A stretch of DNA of 64,000 nucleotides from Yunchengibacter salinarum (lineage in GTDB: Bacteria; Pseudomonadota; Alphaproteobacteria; Sphingomonadales; Kordiimonadaceae). The position numbers and the translations under genes are program-made. This document shows positions 44,849 through 54,615 of the stretch, piece by piece. The notes under the pieces are model-generated. The model saw nothing but the letters and a program-made list of their open reading frames with translations, ran no database searches and was not told the DNA's origin. The stretch is taken from the NCBI RefSeq assembly GCF_037658235.1, contig NZ_JBBJLN010000002.1, positions 284,405 through 348,404 of the forward strand, in the 5' to 3' direction. How positions within the stretch are numbered: the stretch's first letter is position 1; every line of letters starts with the position of its first letter.

Positions 44849-46443
44849 GGCGTGGGTCTCCCGCTATCGGGGTGGGGTCCGGCAAAGGCATCCGGGAAGC
44901 CGTCCAGTATGCTTGTGACAGGGGTGGGGGTCAGGCCGCCCATGGCGCAGAGCGAACCATCACGCATCAGCGTGCACAGGTCTTTCAGGTCTGCGCGCCC
45001 GTCTTCGGTGGCGCCGTCGGCGATCATGCGGTCAATGGCTTCCAGGCCGCGCACGGCGCCGATGCGGCAGGGGGTGCATTTGCCGCAGGATTCGAGGGCG
45101 CAGAATTCCATGGCGAAGCGGGCCTGCGCGGCAAGGTCCACCCTGTCGTCGAACACCACGATGCCGCCATGGCCCATCATGCCGCCAATATCGGCCAGTT
45201 CCTCATAGCCCAGCGGGGTATCCAGTTTGTGCGGCGGCACATAAGCGCCCAGCGGCCCGCCCACCTGCACGGCGCCGATGGGCCGCCCGCTCAGCGTGCC
45301 GCCGCCCACATCCTCGATCAGGGTTTTCAGGCTCATGCCGAAGGGGGCCTCCACCAGCCCGCCGCGACGGATATTGCCGGCAAGCTGAAAGGCCGTGGTG
45401 CCACGGGACCGGTTGATGCCGCGCGCCTGATAGGCGGCGCCGCCTTCGGCCAGAATGTCGGGCACAGCGGCCAGCGACAGCACATTATTGACCACGGTGG
45501 GCGCGCCGAACAGCCCTTCGATGGCGGGCAGGGGCGGCTTGACCCGCACTTGCCCGCGCTTGCCCTCAAGGCTGTCCAGCATGGCGGTTTCCTCGCCGCA
45601 GATATAGGCGCCCGCCCCCATTCTGAGCGTGATATCGAACGGGCGGCCAAGGCCCAGCGCGTCCGGCCCCAGCAGGCCCGCCTTCCGCGCCCGGTCCAGC
45701 GCGTCGCGGAATACATCGCGGGCCAGCGGATATTCCGAACGCAGATAGACATAGCCCGCCCCGGCGCCCACGGCATGGGCGGCGATGGCCATGCCCTCAA
45801 TCAGCAGAAAGGGGTCCGCCTCGAAGATCATGCGATCCGCAAAGGTGCCGGAATCGCCTTCGTCCGCATTGCAGACGATGAATTTGCGCGCTCCCTCGGC
45901 CTCGCGCACGGTGCGCCATTTGATGCCGGTGGGAAAGGCGGCGCCGCCCCGCCCGCGCAGGCCCGATGTGACCAGTTCTTCCACCACGTCGCCGCCGTCC
46001 ATGGCAAGGGCGGCCTTCAGGCCCTTCAGCCCGCCATGGGCTTCATAGTCGGCCAGCGAAAGGGGGTCCGTGACCCCGGCGCGGCGAAAGGTCAGGCGGT
46101 CCTGCACCCTGAAATAGGGAATATCGGCCACCGGGCCCAAAAAGCGGTCGTGGTCATGGGCAAGGCCCAGCATGTGATCAAGGGCGGAGTCCGCATCCAT
46201 GGCCGTCAGCGGGCCATAGGCCAGCCGCTCTTCAGGCTGCCCGTTCGGCCCGTCCGTCTCCACCAGCGGTTCCAGCCAGTGGGCGCCGCGCCCGCCCGTG
46301 CGGATCAGATCCAGCCGGATGCCGCGCGATCGTGCCGCCGCCATGAGGGCGCGGGCCGTTTCCTCCGCGCCGACGGACAGGGCGGCGGTTTCCCTTGGCA
46401 CATAGACCCTGACAGGCGCTTCCTGTGTCGTGTTCCGCGTCAT
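44845..46443 (-). CDS. fdsB: NAD-dependent formate dehydrogenase, beta subunit (NuoF-like)
   Basis: Diaphorase subunit of 532 residues passing electrons to NAD+. FMN/NAD-binding blocks GLRGRGGAAFPTG and GAGAYICGEETAML are present, plus the 4Fe-4S site ESCGKCTPCRIG. The N-terminal 100 residues or so are a thioredoxin-like NuoE-related extension usual in FdsB. Overlaps fdsG and fdsA by 4 nt on each side. Confidence 0.95.
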   Translation of the reverse strand: MTRNTTQEAPVRVYVPRETAALSVGAEETARALMAAARSRGIRLDLIRTGGRGAHWLEPLVETDGPNGQPEERLAYGPLTAMDADSALDHMLGLAHDHDRFLGPVADIPYFRVQDRLTFRRAGVTDPLSLADYEAHGGLKGLKAALAMDGGDVVEELVTSGLRGRGGAAFPTGIKWRTVREAEGARKFIVCNADEGDSGTFADRMIFEADPFLLIEGMAIAAHAVGAGAGYVYLRSEYPLARDVFRDALDRARKAGLLGPDALGLGRPFDITLRMGAGAYICGEETAMLDSLEGKRGQVRVKPPLPAIEGLFGAPTVVNNVLSLAAVPDILAEGGAAYQARGINRSRGTTAFQLAGNIRRGGLVEAPFGMSLKTLIEDVGGGTLSGRPIGAVQVGGPLGAYVPPHKLDTPLGYEELADIGGMMGHGGIVVFDDRVDLAAQARFAMEFCALESCGKCTPCRIGAVRGLEAIDRMIADGATEDGRADLKDLCTLMRDGSLCAMGGLTPTPVTSILDGFPDAFAGPHPDSGRPTP

Positions 46444-47006
46444 GAGCGCCCTCCGTTTTTCAGCCGGGTTATCAGGCCGTCGATCCGCTCCGGGGTCAGG
46501 CGGCCATGCACATCCTCATTGATCATCAGGTTCGGCCCCAGCGCGCAATTGCCCAGGCAATAGACCGGCTCCATGGTGATGCCTGAGCGTCCGTCCGTTT
46601 CGTGATCCCGCAGGCCGTGCCGGGTTTTGAGATGGGTCTCCACCGCTGCCGCCCCCGCCGCCTGACAGGCTTCCGCCCGGCACTGTTTGAGAACATAGGG
46701 GCCGGGCGGTGCATCCCGAAGGTCGTGATAGAAGCTCTTGACGCCGTACACTTCCGCCCGCGACAGGTTGAAGGCTTCCGCCAGCATGGGCAGCGCCTCG
46801 GCCGGGACGCAGCCGAAGCGCGCCTGAAGCCGGATCATGGTCTCCAGCAGGGCGCCTTCTTCCGCCGCGCCGGTTTCGATGATCCGGGCTGCCTGTGCCG
46901 CGTCAAAGGCAGGCCAGGGCGCCGATGGCGGGCTGTCCCCGCGATGGGTGGGGGCCGTGTTGGCGGGAGCCAAATGGGCATGGGTGTTTTCGGGGCTGTC
47001 GGTCAT
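46440..47006 (-). CDS. fdsG: NAD-dependent formate dehydrogenase, gamma subunit (NuoE-like)
   Basis: Thioredoxin-like 2Fe-2S subunit of 188 residues. Cluster cysteines appear in LKQCRAEACQAAG and VYCLGNCALGP; the N-terminal helical part (MIRLQARFGCVPAEALPMLAE-like region) and GVKSFYHDLRD are typical NuoE features. Second gene of the operon, overlapping fdhD and fdsB by 4 nt. Confidence 0.94.
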   Translation of the reverse strand: MTDSPENTHAHLAPANTAPTHRGDSPPSAPWPAFDAAQAARIIETGAAEEGALLETMIRLQARFGCVPAEALPMLAEAFNLSRAEVYGVKSFYHDLRDAPPGPYVLKQCRAEACQAAGAAAVETHLKTRHGLRDHETDGRSGITMEPVYCLGNCALGPNLMINEDVHGRLTPERIDGLITRLKNGGRS

Positions 47007-47899
47007 GATGCGCTGCTTTCACAAGGGTGGTCTTCGGGCGCGGGGAACAGGCCGTGCGGGTCATGGAAGCACAGCATGGAATCCTGCCGGGCCAGGGCCA
47101 GAAGGGTCAGGCCCGCCTGTTCGGCCAGCCGAACCGCCAGCGCCGTGGGGGCGGAAATGGTGACCAGTGCCGGCACCCCCGCACAGACGGTTTTCTGCAC
47201 CAGTTCATAGGAACAGCGGCTGGTCATGATCACGGCGCCGCTTTCCGGTGGTGGCCCGGTGCGGGCCAGCCAGCCGGTCAGTTTGTCCAGTGCGTTATGG
47301 CGGCCCACATCCTCCCGGATGGCCTTGATCCGGCCTGTGGAGTCTGCGAAGGCGGCGGCGTGAACGGCGCCCGTGTCCCGGTTCAGGGGTTGATGGTCGC
47401 GCAGGGCCAGAAGGGCGGTGTGCAGGGCGTGGTGGTCGATTCGGGGCGCGTGCCGCAACGGGGCGAGGGGGCGGATCGCGTCTTCCAGGTCTTCCACCCC
47501 GCACAGGCCGCAGCCGGTCTGCCCCACAATATTGCGCCGGGCGTCGATCAAGCGTTCCATAAGGGGCGGAGGGATGGTGATGTCCACCAGCAGGCCCGCA
47601 TCCACGGTGCGCACGGACAGGCGCTTGATGTCCGCCGCCGAGTGGATCAGCCCTTCCGACAGGGAAAAGCCGGTGGCGAAATCCTCAAGGTCCGCCGGGG
47701 TCGCCATCATGACCACATGAGAGACGCCATTATAGACTAGGGCGGTGGGCGTTTCTTCCGCCAGGGGCCGGGGCGACGGGTCGCGGCGCGTGGACCCGTC
47801 CGCCATAAGCCGCGTTGCGGGCCTGGCCACCATAAGGCGGCGTGCCGCGCGGCTGTCGGCCTGCGGCGGGGGCCGTGCGTCTTTCCTGTCTGCCGTCAC
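47003..47899 (-). CDS. fdhD: Formate dehydrogenase accessory sulfurtransferase
   Basis: Transfers sulfur from IscS to the molybdenum cofactor of formate dehydrogenase, essential for activity. The GCGLCG motif with its two reactive cysteines is intact, along with the GRHNALDKL and TSRCSYELVQK blocks. I prefer the GTG at 47899 (298 residues) because GGGAGGG lies 6 nt upstream; the ATG at 47959 would add 20 residues but has no clear ribosome-binding site. First gene of the formate dehydrogenase operon. Confidence 0.92.
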   Translation of the reverse strand: MTADRKDARPPPQADSRAARRLMVARPATRLMADGSTRRDPSPRPLAEETPTALVYNGVSHVVMMATPADLEDFATGFSLSEGLIHSAADIKRLSVRTVDAGLLVDITIPPPLMERLIDARRNIVGQTGCGLCGVEDLEDAIRPLAPLRHAPRIDHHALHTALLALRDHQPLNRDTGAVHAAAFADSTGRIKAIREDVGRHNALDKLTGWLARTGPPPESGAVIMTSRCSYELVQKTVCAGVPALVTISAPTALAVRLAEQAGLTLLALARQDSMLCFHDPHGLFPAPEDHPCESSAS

Positions 47900-48116
47900 C
47901 GCGCACCCTCCCGTGCCGGAGGCCGGGCACCGTTTCCGATACCCTTTGATGGTGATCATTTTAGCGCTTTTGGGCCGGTCACGAAATTCAAAAACGACAT
48001 GCGGCTAAAGGATTATGACACTTTCCCCTTCATGTTCCCTTTCATGCACGGGCGCGGGGACGGGATCAGGCGCAATTCAAGGGCATTGCCTGAGAAAAGA
48101 CCGGGGAAATGGCATG

Positions 48117-48144
48117 AAAAAAGGGGGCGTCGCCGCCCCCTTTT
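48117..48144 (-). terminator. Rho-independent terminator after rhlE
   Basis: GGGGGCG (48123-48129) pairs with CGCCCCC (48134-48140) around TCGC. Six A residues on the left (48117-48122) give a T6 tract for leftward transcripts from rhlE, and TTTT on the right would serve rightward ones, so it may be bidirectional. Confidence 0.85.
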
Positions 48145-48180
48145 CCGTATCCGGTTTTGTGCCTGTCGGTGTGCGTCGAC

Positions 48181-49461
48181 CTAGGCCGCCGGACGCCGCC
48201 GCATGGGCCGCTCGCCCGTGTTTTGCATCGGCGGGCGATTGCCCCCCGTTTTGTTGCCGCGCGGTGGGCCGTTACGGCGACCACCGGGCTTGCCGCCCGC
48301 CTTTTTGCCGCCCGGTTTGCGCTGCGGCTCCGGCGGGGCATCGCCAATCACGGTGAGCTTGAGGCCGGTCAGGCGCTGAATGGCCGCCAGATAGCCGCGC
48401 TCCGACTTGTCACAGAAGGAGATGGCCGTGCCGCTGCGCCCGGCGCGGGCGGTGCGGCCAATGCGGTGCACATAGCTTTCCGCCTCGTTGGGCAGTTCAA
48501 AATTGATCACATGGGTCACGTCGTCCACGTCAATGCCGCGGGCGGCGATATCGGTGGCCACCAGAACCCGAAGCTGACCGTCCCGGAAGTTTTTCAGCGC
48601 GCGCTGACGGGCGTTCTGGGATTTGTTGCCATGGATGGCATCCGCCTTGATCCCCGCCTTGTGAATCTGGGTGGCCAGCCGGTCGGCGCGGTGCTTGGTG
48701 CGGGTGAAAACGATCACCCGTTCCAGCGCCGGATTTTCCAGAAGCTCGCCCAGAAGGCCGCGCTTGTCATCCGGCGTGACATGATGCACCTGCTGGGTGA
48801 TCCGCTCGATCGGGGTGGTTTCGGCGGCCATTTCCACGCGCTTGGGATTGTTCAGAAGATCGCGGGACAGCGCCGCGATGCTATCCGGCATGGTGGCGGA
48901 AAACAGCAGGGACTGGCGCTTGGCGGGCAGGTGCGGGATGATCTTCTTCAGGTCCCGCATGAAGCCCATGTCCAGCATCCGGTCGGCTTCGTCCAGCACC
49001 AGCGTGTCCACCTCACCGAGGCGCACCTTGTCCTGGCCCATCAGGTCCAGCAGGCGACCGGGCGTGGCGATCAGCACGTCCACGCCCCGGCTCAGCGCCT
49101 TGACCTGGCCGCGCTGGTTCACGCCGCCGAAAATAACGGTGGTGCGCAGGCGCACATGCGTGGCCAGCGTGCGCACTTCCTCAGCGATCTGGCTGGCCAG
49201 TTCGCGGGTCGGCGCCAGAATCAGCGCCTTGGGGTGGTGCGGGCGCGCCTGGTCGCCGTTGATCAGGCGGTGAATAACGGGCAGGGCAAATGCGGCGGTC
49301 TTGCCGGTGCCGGTCTGGGCGATGCCCAGAACGTCGCGCCCTTCCAGCAGCGCCGGAATGGCAGCCGCCTGAATGGGCGTGGGGGTGGTGAAGGCGCGAT
49401 CCGCAAGGGCACGCTCAAGGGGCTCGGCCAGGCCGAGTTGGTCGAAAGTCGAAATTGTCAT
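48181..49461 (-). CDS. rhlE: DEAD-box RNA helicase, RhlE-like
   Basis: ATP-dependent RNA helicase of 426 residues, acting in ribosome assembly, RNA decay or cold adaptation. Motifs in order: Q motif (PTPIQAAAIP), AQTGTGKT, PTRELASQ, DEAD, SAT, TDIAARGIDV and HRIGRTARAG. The C-terminal 65 residues are a basic, disordered tail rich in G, P, R and N, common in RhlE and probably RNA-binding. An AGGAC site precedes the ATG. A strong terminator follows. The 322-bp gap between rhlE and lacI holds no gene and ends in the LacI-type operator sites. Confidence 0.95.
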   Translation of the reverse strand: MTISTFDQLGLAEPLERALADRAFTTPTPIQAAAIPALLEGRDVLGIAQTGTGKTAAFALPVIHRLINGDQARPHHPKALILAPTRELASQIAEEVRTLATHVRLRTTVIFGGVNQRGQVKALSRGVDVLIATPGRLLDLMGQDKVRLGEVDTLVLDEADRMLDMGFMRDLKKIIPHLPAKRQSLLFSATMPDSIAALSRDLLNNPKRVEMAAETTPIERITQQVHHVTPDDKRGLLGELLENPALERVIVFTRTKHRADRLATQIHKAGIKADAIHGNKSQNARQRALKNFRDGQLRVLVATDIAARGIDVDDVTHVINFELPNEAESYVHRIGRTARAGRSGTAISFCDKSERGYLAAIQRLTGLKLTVIGDAPPEPQRKPGGKKAGGKPGGRRNGPPRGNKTGGNRPPMQNTGERPMRRRPAA

Positions 49462-49724
49462 GAAATGTCCTGTATACGCCAGCGCTGCCGCCGCATCACG
49501 CGGGGCATCGGTTTGCGCCTTGGCGCTTGTATCCGGTGCCGGGCGCGGCCAGAACGGGATGGATGAGAAAAATGGCCCGAGAACTCAGCCGGATTGCCCG
49601 GCCCTACGCGCTATCGCGAGACATGTAAGTGGTGTCGCTGCTTATGAGGCCAGGCCGCCCTGCTGTCAAGCTGTTTGTGGCCGGGCGGTGTCTGATGGCA
49701 ACCGGACGCGCCGGGTGACAAAGG

Positions 49725-49752
49725 TTTTGCGAAGCGTGCAAATTTTTGCAAA
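49725..49752. promoter_or_regulatory. Candidate LacI-family operators upstream of lacI
   Basis: TTTTGCGAAG (49725-49734) and TTTTTGCAAA (49743-49752) have GC centres 19 bp apart; an overlapping TGCAAA at 49737-49742 makes an inverted pair with TTTGCA. The TTGCAA core recurs at 54.7-54.9 and 61.5-61.66 kb, suggesting autoregulation by the LacI protein encoded immediately downstream. Confidence 0.6.
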
Positions 49753-49783
49753 TGTCGGCGCAACACATGATCCGGGGGATATG

Positions 49784-50809
49784 ATGGCGCGGAAAAAATT
49801 TCGGCTGGAGGATGTGGCCAAAAAGGCCGGGGTGTCGGTGGCCACCGTAAGCCGGGCGCTGAATGACAGCCCGCTGGTGAGCGCGCGCACCCGCGACCAT
49901 ATCCACGAGGTTCTGCGCCAGGCGGGCTTTTCCCGGCCCCGTCGGGCGGAAGTGGCCCGGCCCGTGCGCACCATTTCGGTGGTGGTGCCCCCGCCGCAGG
50001 GCCGGGATACGCGCATTTCCGATCCCTTCCTGCTGGACCTTCTGGGCGGTATCGCCGACGCGCTTCGGGAGCAGCAGTGCGACATGCTGTTGTCTCACAT
50101 CATGCCGGACGGGCCGGAAGCGATCGAGACGCTGGTGGCGCCGGGCCGGTCGGACGGGCTGATCTTTGTTGGCCAGAGCAATATGCACGCGGTGCTGAAC
50201 AGCATGGCCCGCAGGTCCGTGCGCGGCCAGTTGCCCTTCGTGGTGTGGGGGGCGGAACTGGATGATCAGGCCTATTGCACCATCGGCAGCGACAATTTCC
50301 GGGGCGGGGAGGTGGCCACCAGCCATCTGATCCGTCTGGGCCGCAAGCGCATTGCCTTTCTGGGCGACGTGGAAAGCTGGGAAGTGACGCTGCGCTATCG
50401 CGGCTACAAGGCGGCGCTGGAAAAGGCGGGCATGACGGTGGACCCGGCCCTGGTGCATCCGACCCAGTTCTTCGTGGATTCGGCCATGGAAACGGTGGAA
50501 GCGCTGCTGGCGCAGGGCGCCGTGCTGGACGGGATCGTGGCGGCTTCCGACCTGATCGCCATGGGGGCGCTGCGCTCGCTTGCCACCAATGGCGTTTCCG
50601 TGCCGCGGGATGTGAGCGTTGTGGGCTATGACGACACGCACACGTCCAGCTTCATCAGCCCCTCGCTGACCACCATCCGGCAGGATGTGGCGCTGGGGGG
50701 CCGTATGCTGGTGGCCAAGCTGATGCGCCGCATCCGTGGGGAGGATGTGCGCTCGGAAATGCTCGCCACCGAACTGATCGTGCGGGAAAGCTGCGGCGCG
50801 CTGGGGTGA
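49784..50809 (+). CDS. LacI-family transcriptional regulator of the alpha-glucan locus
   Basis: Repressor of 341 residues. N-terminal helix-turn-helix LEDVAKKAGVSVATVSRALND is textbook LacI/GalR, followed by a periplasmic-binding-like sugar domain with DGLIFVGQS, LGRKRIAFLGD, DGIVAASDLIAMGAL and VVGYDDT. I prefer the second of two adjacent ATGs (49784), which is 4 nt after GGGGGA. Position ahead of starch/maltose enzymes suggests a maltose- or maltodextrin-type ligand, as for MalR/MalI-type regulators of other proteobacteria. Confidence 0.9.
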   Translation: MARKKFRLEDVAKKAGVSVATVSRALNDSPLVSARTRDHIHEVLRQAGFSRPRRAEVARPVRTISVVVPPPQGRDTRISDPFLLDLLGGIADALREQQCDMLLSHIMPDGPEAIETLVAPGRSDGLIFVGQSNMHAVLNSMARRSVRGQLPFVVWGAELDDQAYCTIGSDNFRGGEVATSHLIRLGRKRIAFLGDVESWEVTLRYRGYKAALEKAGMTVDPALVHPTQFFVDSAMETVEALLAQGAVLDGIVAASDLIAMGALRSLATNGVSVPRDVSVVGYDDTHTSSFISPSLTTIRQDVALGGRMLVAKLMRRIRGEDVRSEMLATELIVRESCGALG

Positions 50810-50864
50810 TGCCCCACCCCGGCCCGACTTGACCCAACCCGCCCCGCCCCGGCGGCTTGACGAT

Positions 50865-52556
50865 CTATGATTTCCGGGCGATCAGGCCGCCATAGGCGGG
50901 CAGGGTGGCATGGCCGCCCGCTTCGATCCGGCCCTGAAGGCCGGTTTGCGTTTCCAGGGTCCATGTGCCATCGGGCAGGGGCACGGTGCAGGGTGCGCTA
51001 TCCATGTTGAACAGGCACAGCAGGCTTTCCCCTTCCGCCCGACGCTCAAAGGCGACCACCGCGTCCGGCGCGGCGTTCATCGGTGTGTCCGCAAAGATGA
51101 TATCGCCGTGCCGCAGGGCTTTCTGCCCGGCCCGGTAGCGCAGAAAACAGCGGGTAAAATTGAGCGTGGAGGCCGGGTCCGCTTCCTGCCGGTCGGCGGC
51201 GAGCGGCAGGTGCGCCGGGTCCATCGGCAGCCATGGCGTGGCGCTGGAAAAGCCGCCATGCGGTGCCTCGCCGGACCATGGAAAAGGGGTGCGGCACCCA
51301 TCCCGGCCCAGGGTTTCCGGCCAATTGGCGATGGCTTCCGGGTCGGTCAGCCGTTCATAGGGCACATGGGCCTGTGGCAGGCCCAGTTCCTCCCCCTGAT
51401 ACAGAAAGGGTGTGCCCTTCAGGCTCAACACCAGCGCGATCAGCATGGCGGCGAAGTGCGGGTCGTCGGCGTTGGACCAGCGGGTCAGCGGGCGCGGCGC
51501 GTCATGGTTGCCAAAGGTCCAGGACGGCCAGCCGATCCGGGTCGCTGCTTCCCAGTCCTCCACCGCCTTGCGCACGATGGCGGGGCTGATACGGTCGCTT
51601 TCCAGAAACACGAAGCTGTAGGCGGTGTGCAGCTTGTCCGGGCCATCAGTGAAGCTGGCCACTTCTTCCACCGGGCTGTTGTCCCCGATTTCCGCCACGG
51701 AAAAGCGCGCGCCGTAACTGTCCAGCAAATCCCGCAAGCGCTGGATGAAGGCGAAATTGTCATCCTGCGAGCGGTTGTGCACATGGAGCTGGAAATCGCA
51801 GGAACGGGTGGCGCCCTGTGGTGCCGGATGGGGCGGGTTGTCCGTCAGTGCCGGGTCATGCATGTAGAAATTGGTGGCATCCAGCCGGAAGCCGTCCACA
51901 CCCCGATCCAGCCAGAAACGGGCGGTGGCGAGCAGGGCTTCCTGCACATCCGGGTTGCGCACGTTCAGGTCCGGCTGACGGCTCAGGAAGTTGTGCAGAT
52001 AATACTGTTTGCGCCGGGCATCCCATGTCCAGGCCGGGCCGCCGAACAGGGACTGCCAGTTATTGGGCGGGCTGCCATCGGGCCGGGGGTCCGCCCACAC
52101 ATACCAGTCCGCCCGTCGATTGGTGCGGCTGGTGCGGCTTTCCTGAAACCAGGGATGGGCGATGGAACTGTGGGAATAGACCTGATCGATCACCACCTTC
52201 AGGCCCAGTTCGTGGGCCTTTTCCAGAATCCGGTCGAAATCGTCCAGCGTGCCGAAAATCGGGTCCACATCGGTGAAATCGGAAATGTCATAGCCGAAAT
52301 CGGCCATGGGGGAGCGGAAGAAAGGCGACAGCCAGACCGCATCCACGCCAAGCGCCGCCACATAGTCCAGCCGCGCCAGAATGCCCTGAAGGTCGCCAAT
52401 GCCGTCGCCATTGCTGTCCATGAAGCTGCGGGGATAGATCTGATAGACCACGCCGCCGCGCCACCAGGCATCGTCTGGCGTGGCGGATTTCGCCTGCCCC
52501 CTGTTTTGCGGCGGTGACGGGGTGGCCTGTGCCGTTCGGGAAAAGTGCTGGCTCAT
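50865..52556 (-). CDS. GH13 alpha-glucosidase
   Basis: Cytoplasmic exo-glucosidase of 563 residues hydrolysing maltose or short maltodextrins; no signal peptide is seen. GH13 catalytic set: Asp226 nucleophile (DGFRLDATN), Glu289 acid/base (SVAEIGD), and Asp352 after His351 (GNHDAPRP). Region I reads DQVYSHSS, typical of proteobacterial alpha-glucosidases in the GH13_23-like group. Second gene after the amylase (88-nt gap), probably the same transcript. Confidence 0.92.
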   Translation of the reverse strand: MSQHFSRTAQATPSPPQNRGQAKSATPDDAWWRGGVVYQIYPRSFMDSNGDGIGDLQGILARLDYVAALGVDAVWLSPFFRSPMADFGYDISDFTDVDPIFGTLDDFDRILEKAHELGLKVVIDQVYSHSSIAHPWFQESRTSRTNRRADWYVWADPRPDGSPPNNWQSLFGGPAWTWDARRKQYYLHNFLSRQPDLNVRNPDVQEALLATARFWLDRGVDGFRLDATNFYMHDPALTDNPPHPAPQGATRSCDFQLHVHNRSQDDNFAFIQRLRDLLDSYGARFSVAEIGDNSPVEEVASFTDGPDKLHTAYSFVFLESDRISPAIVRKAVEDWEAATRIGWPSWTFGNHDAPRPLTRWSNADDPHFAAMLIALVLSLKGTPFLYQGEELGLPQAHVPYERLTDPEAIANWPETLGRDGCRTPFPWSGEAPHGGFSSATPWLPMDPAHLPLAADRQEADPASTLNFTRCFLRYRAGQKALRHGDIIFADTPMNAAPDAVVAFERRAEGESLLCLFNMDSAPCTVPLPDGTWTLETQTGLQGRIEAGGHATLPAYGGLIARKS

Positions 52557-52644
52557 GGTGTGGGTCCTGCTGTCGTGGTTTCTTGTCTGTGGTTTCTTGT
52601 CTGGGGCTTCTTTTTTGTGGCGCGGGTGGCTTCGCCCGGTGCGC

Positions 52645-54615
52645 TTATGGCTGGCGGCGGTACAGGGCGAAACTTAAAGCGGGAACCTGAACCGTCACGC
52701 CGTCCCCGGTGGCGGTCATGGTGCCGTCACCCCCCAGCTTTGCCAGCGCGGCGGCGCTTGTGGCCACGGTGGTGCTTCGGGCGCTTCGGGCGGTGTTGAC
52801 GGCGAACAATACGCTTTCGCCGCTGTCGCTGTCCCGTCGGGCCAGAACGAACAGGCCCGGCCCCTTGCGGGTGGCGTAAAGCGGGGTCTGCACGCCCCGG
52901 CGCAGGGCGGGGTGGGCCTTGTAAAGGCCACTGAAGGCGCGAATGGCCGCATAGAGCGGGTGGCTGGTGTCGAAATTCTCGCTGGCGGGGGTTGCGTCCG
53001 TGCCGATCTGCCGGTTGTCGCGGTAGCTGGCCACCTGGCTCGGCATCATGTCTTCCCGCGCGTCCTGATCGTTGCCGTCGCCGGTGAAGCCCTGTTCGTC
53101 GCCATAATAGATCACGGGAACGCCCCGCGCGAAGAAAAGAAAGGCATGGGCGGTTTTCAGGGCGTTCAGGCGCTCTTCATCGGTCATGAAGCGGTCGGAT
53201 TGCCGGATGAAGCGACCGATGCGGCCCATATCGTGATTGCCAAGAAAGACGGGCAGGCGGTTCGCCCGCGCCGGCCCGCCATAAAGCGCATCCGCCGCGA
53301 ACAGGGTGGCCAGCTTGTGGGTGGGGGCGCCGTCCGCGAACACGGCCTGCGCCGCGCTCTGGAACGGGAAATCCAGAACCTGCGGCAGGCCCGCTTCCCG
53401 CACATGGCGGGACAGGACGACGGGGTCCGGCTCATACACTTCCCCGAAGATATAGAAATCGGGGATGCCCTCTTGTCGGGCGTGCTTGCGAATGGCGGGG
53501 ATGAAGGCGCGCCAGAACGCATCGCCCACATGCTTCACCGTGTCGATGCGGAAGCCGTCAATGCCCACTTCGCTGATCCAGAATTTGTGAATGTCGATCA
53601 TGCCGCGAAGCACGCGGGGATGCTCGGTGAACAGGTCGTCCAGCCCGGCGAAATCGCCGAATAGTGCGCTTTCGCCTTCCCAGTGGCTGTCGCCGCGATT
53701 GTGATAATAGATCGGATCATTGAGCCAGTCGGGCACTTTGACGGACTTTTCCGAAGCGGGCACATAGGGCGTGTAGGCATAGGCCGGATCGATGAGCCGG
53801 GCGAAATTTTCTGCCGTCTGATGGGGCGGGGCGTCTCCCCTGAAGCCCCGGTTGATGGCGGGGCCGTCCGGCAGGCCGCGCGTGGTATAGGGGTGGCTTT
53901 CGCGGTTCAGATAGGGGCAGTCGGGAATCCGTGCGGCAGAAGACCGGGCGGCTTCCGGCAGGCATTGCCGATATTTGATTACGTCCGCCGTATGATTGGT
54001 GATGATGTCGAAGAATACCTTCATGCCGCGGGCATGGGCGGCATCCACCAGGGCCTTCAGGTCCGCATTGGTGCCCAGATGCGGGTCGATGCGGGTGAAA
54101 TCGGTCACCCAATAGCCGTGATATCCGGCGCTGGCCTGGGCGCCGATGCCCTGAACCGGCTTGTTCTTGAAAATGGGTGTCATCCAGATGGCGGTGATGC
54201 CCAGGTCCTGTAAATAATCCAGCCGCCCCATCAGCCCTTTCAGGTCGCCGCCATGGAAGAATCCCTTGTGGGCGGGGTCGAACCCGTGGCGCAACCGGTC
54301 ACCGTCCAGCCCGCCCCGGTCATTGGCGGAGCTGCCATTGTCGAACCGGTCGGGCATGACGAAATAGATCACATCGTCGGTGATGGGGCGCTGGCGCCAG
54401 GGCATATCCGCCGTTGCGGGCGCCGCGGCCGATTCAGCCCGCGCGGCGCCGGACAGCATCGGGCCGGGGGCGTCGGCAAGGCCGGCCACCAGTGCAAGCG
54501 CCGCCGCGCCCGCGCACCGGGCGAACCATGCGGCGGACCCTTTTCCGCCCACATATTGACGACGGCGTTCCCCGTTGCCCCGCAGGGTCGTGAATGTGCG
54601 CGCGTTGGCCGCCAT
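52645..54615 (-). CDS. Exported GH13 alpha-amylase family enzyme
   Basis: Alpha-glucan hydrolase of 656 residues with a long basic N-terminus and hydrophobic stretch (about 29-47) ending near AARAESAA, consistent with a Sec signal and periplasmic location. Catalytic residues: Asp358 (DGFRIDTVKH), Glu392 (IFGEVYEP), Asp462 (GNHDMGR), with region I FFDIITNHT. Such enzymes cut starch or pullulan fragments imported by the TonB receptor into oligomers. A less likely alternative is a cyclomaltodextrinase. Divergent from the TonB receptor across a 535-bp operator-bearing gap. Confidence 0.9.
   Translation of the reverse strand: MAANARTFTTLRGNGERRRQYVGGKGSAAWFARCAGAAALALVAGLADAPGPMLSGAARAESAAAPATADMPWRQRPITDDVIYFVMPDRFDNGSSANDRGGLDGDRLRHGFDPAHKGFFHGGDLKGLMGRLDYLQDLGITAIWMTPIFKNKPVQGIGAQASAGYHGYWVTDFTRIDPHLGTNADLKALVDAAHARGMKVFFDIITNHTADVIKYRQCLPEAARSSAARIPDCPYLNRESHPYTTRGLPDGPAINRGFRGDAPPHQTAENFARLIDPAYAYTPYVPASEKSVKVPDWLNDPIYYHNRGDSHWEGESALFGDFAGLDDLFTEHPRVLRGMIDIHKFWISEVGIDGFRIDTVKHVGDAFWRAFIPAIRKHARQEGIPDFYIFGEVYEPDPVVLSRHVREAGLPQVLDFPFQSAAQAVFADGAPTHKLATLFAADALYGGPARANRLPVFLGNHDMGRIGRFIRQSDRFMTDEERLNALKTAHAFLFFARGVPVIYYGDEQGFTGDGNDQDAREDMMPSQVASYRDNRQIGTDATPASENFDTSHPLYAAIRAFSGLYKAHPALRRGVQTPLYATRKGPGLFVLARRDSDSGESVLFAVNTARSARSTTVATSAAALAKLGGDGTMTATGDGVTVQVPALSFALYRRQP

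Noticed and set aside
43214..45208. Plus-strand open frame of 664 codons opposite fdsA/fdsB
   Set aside because: Shadow of the formate dehydrogenase genes, low-complexity G/A/H/R make-up.
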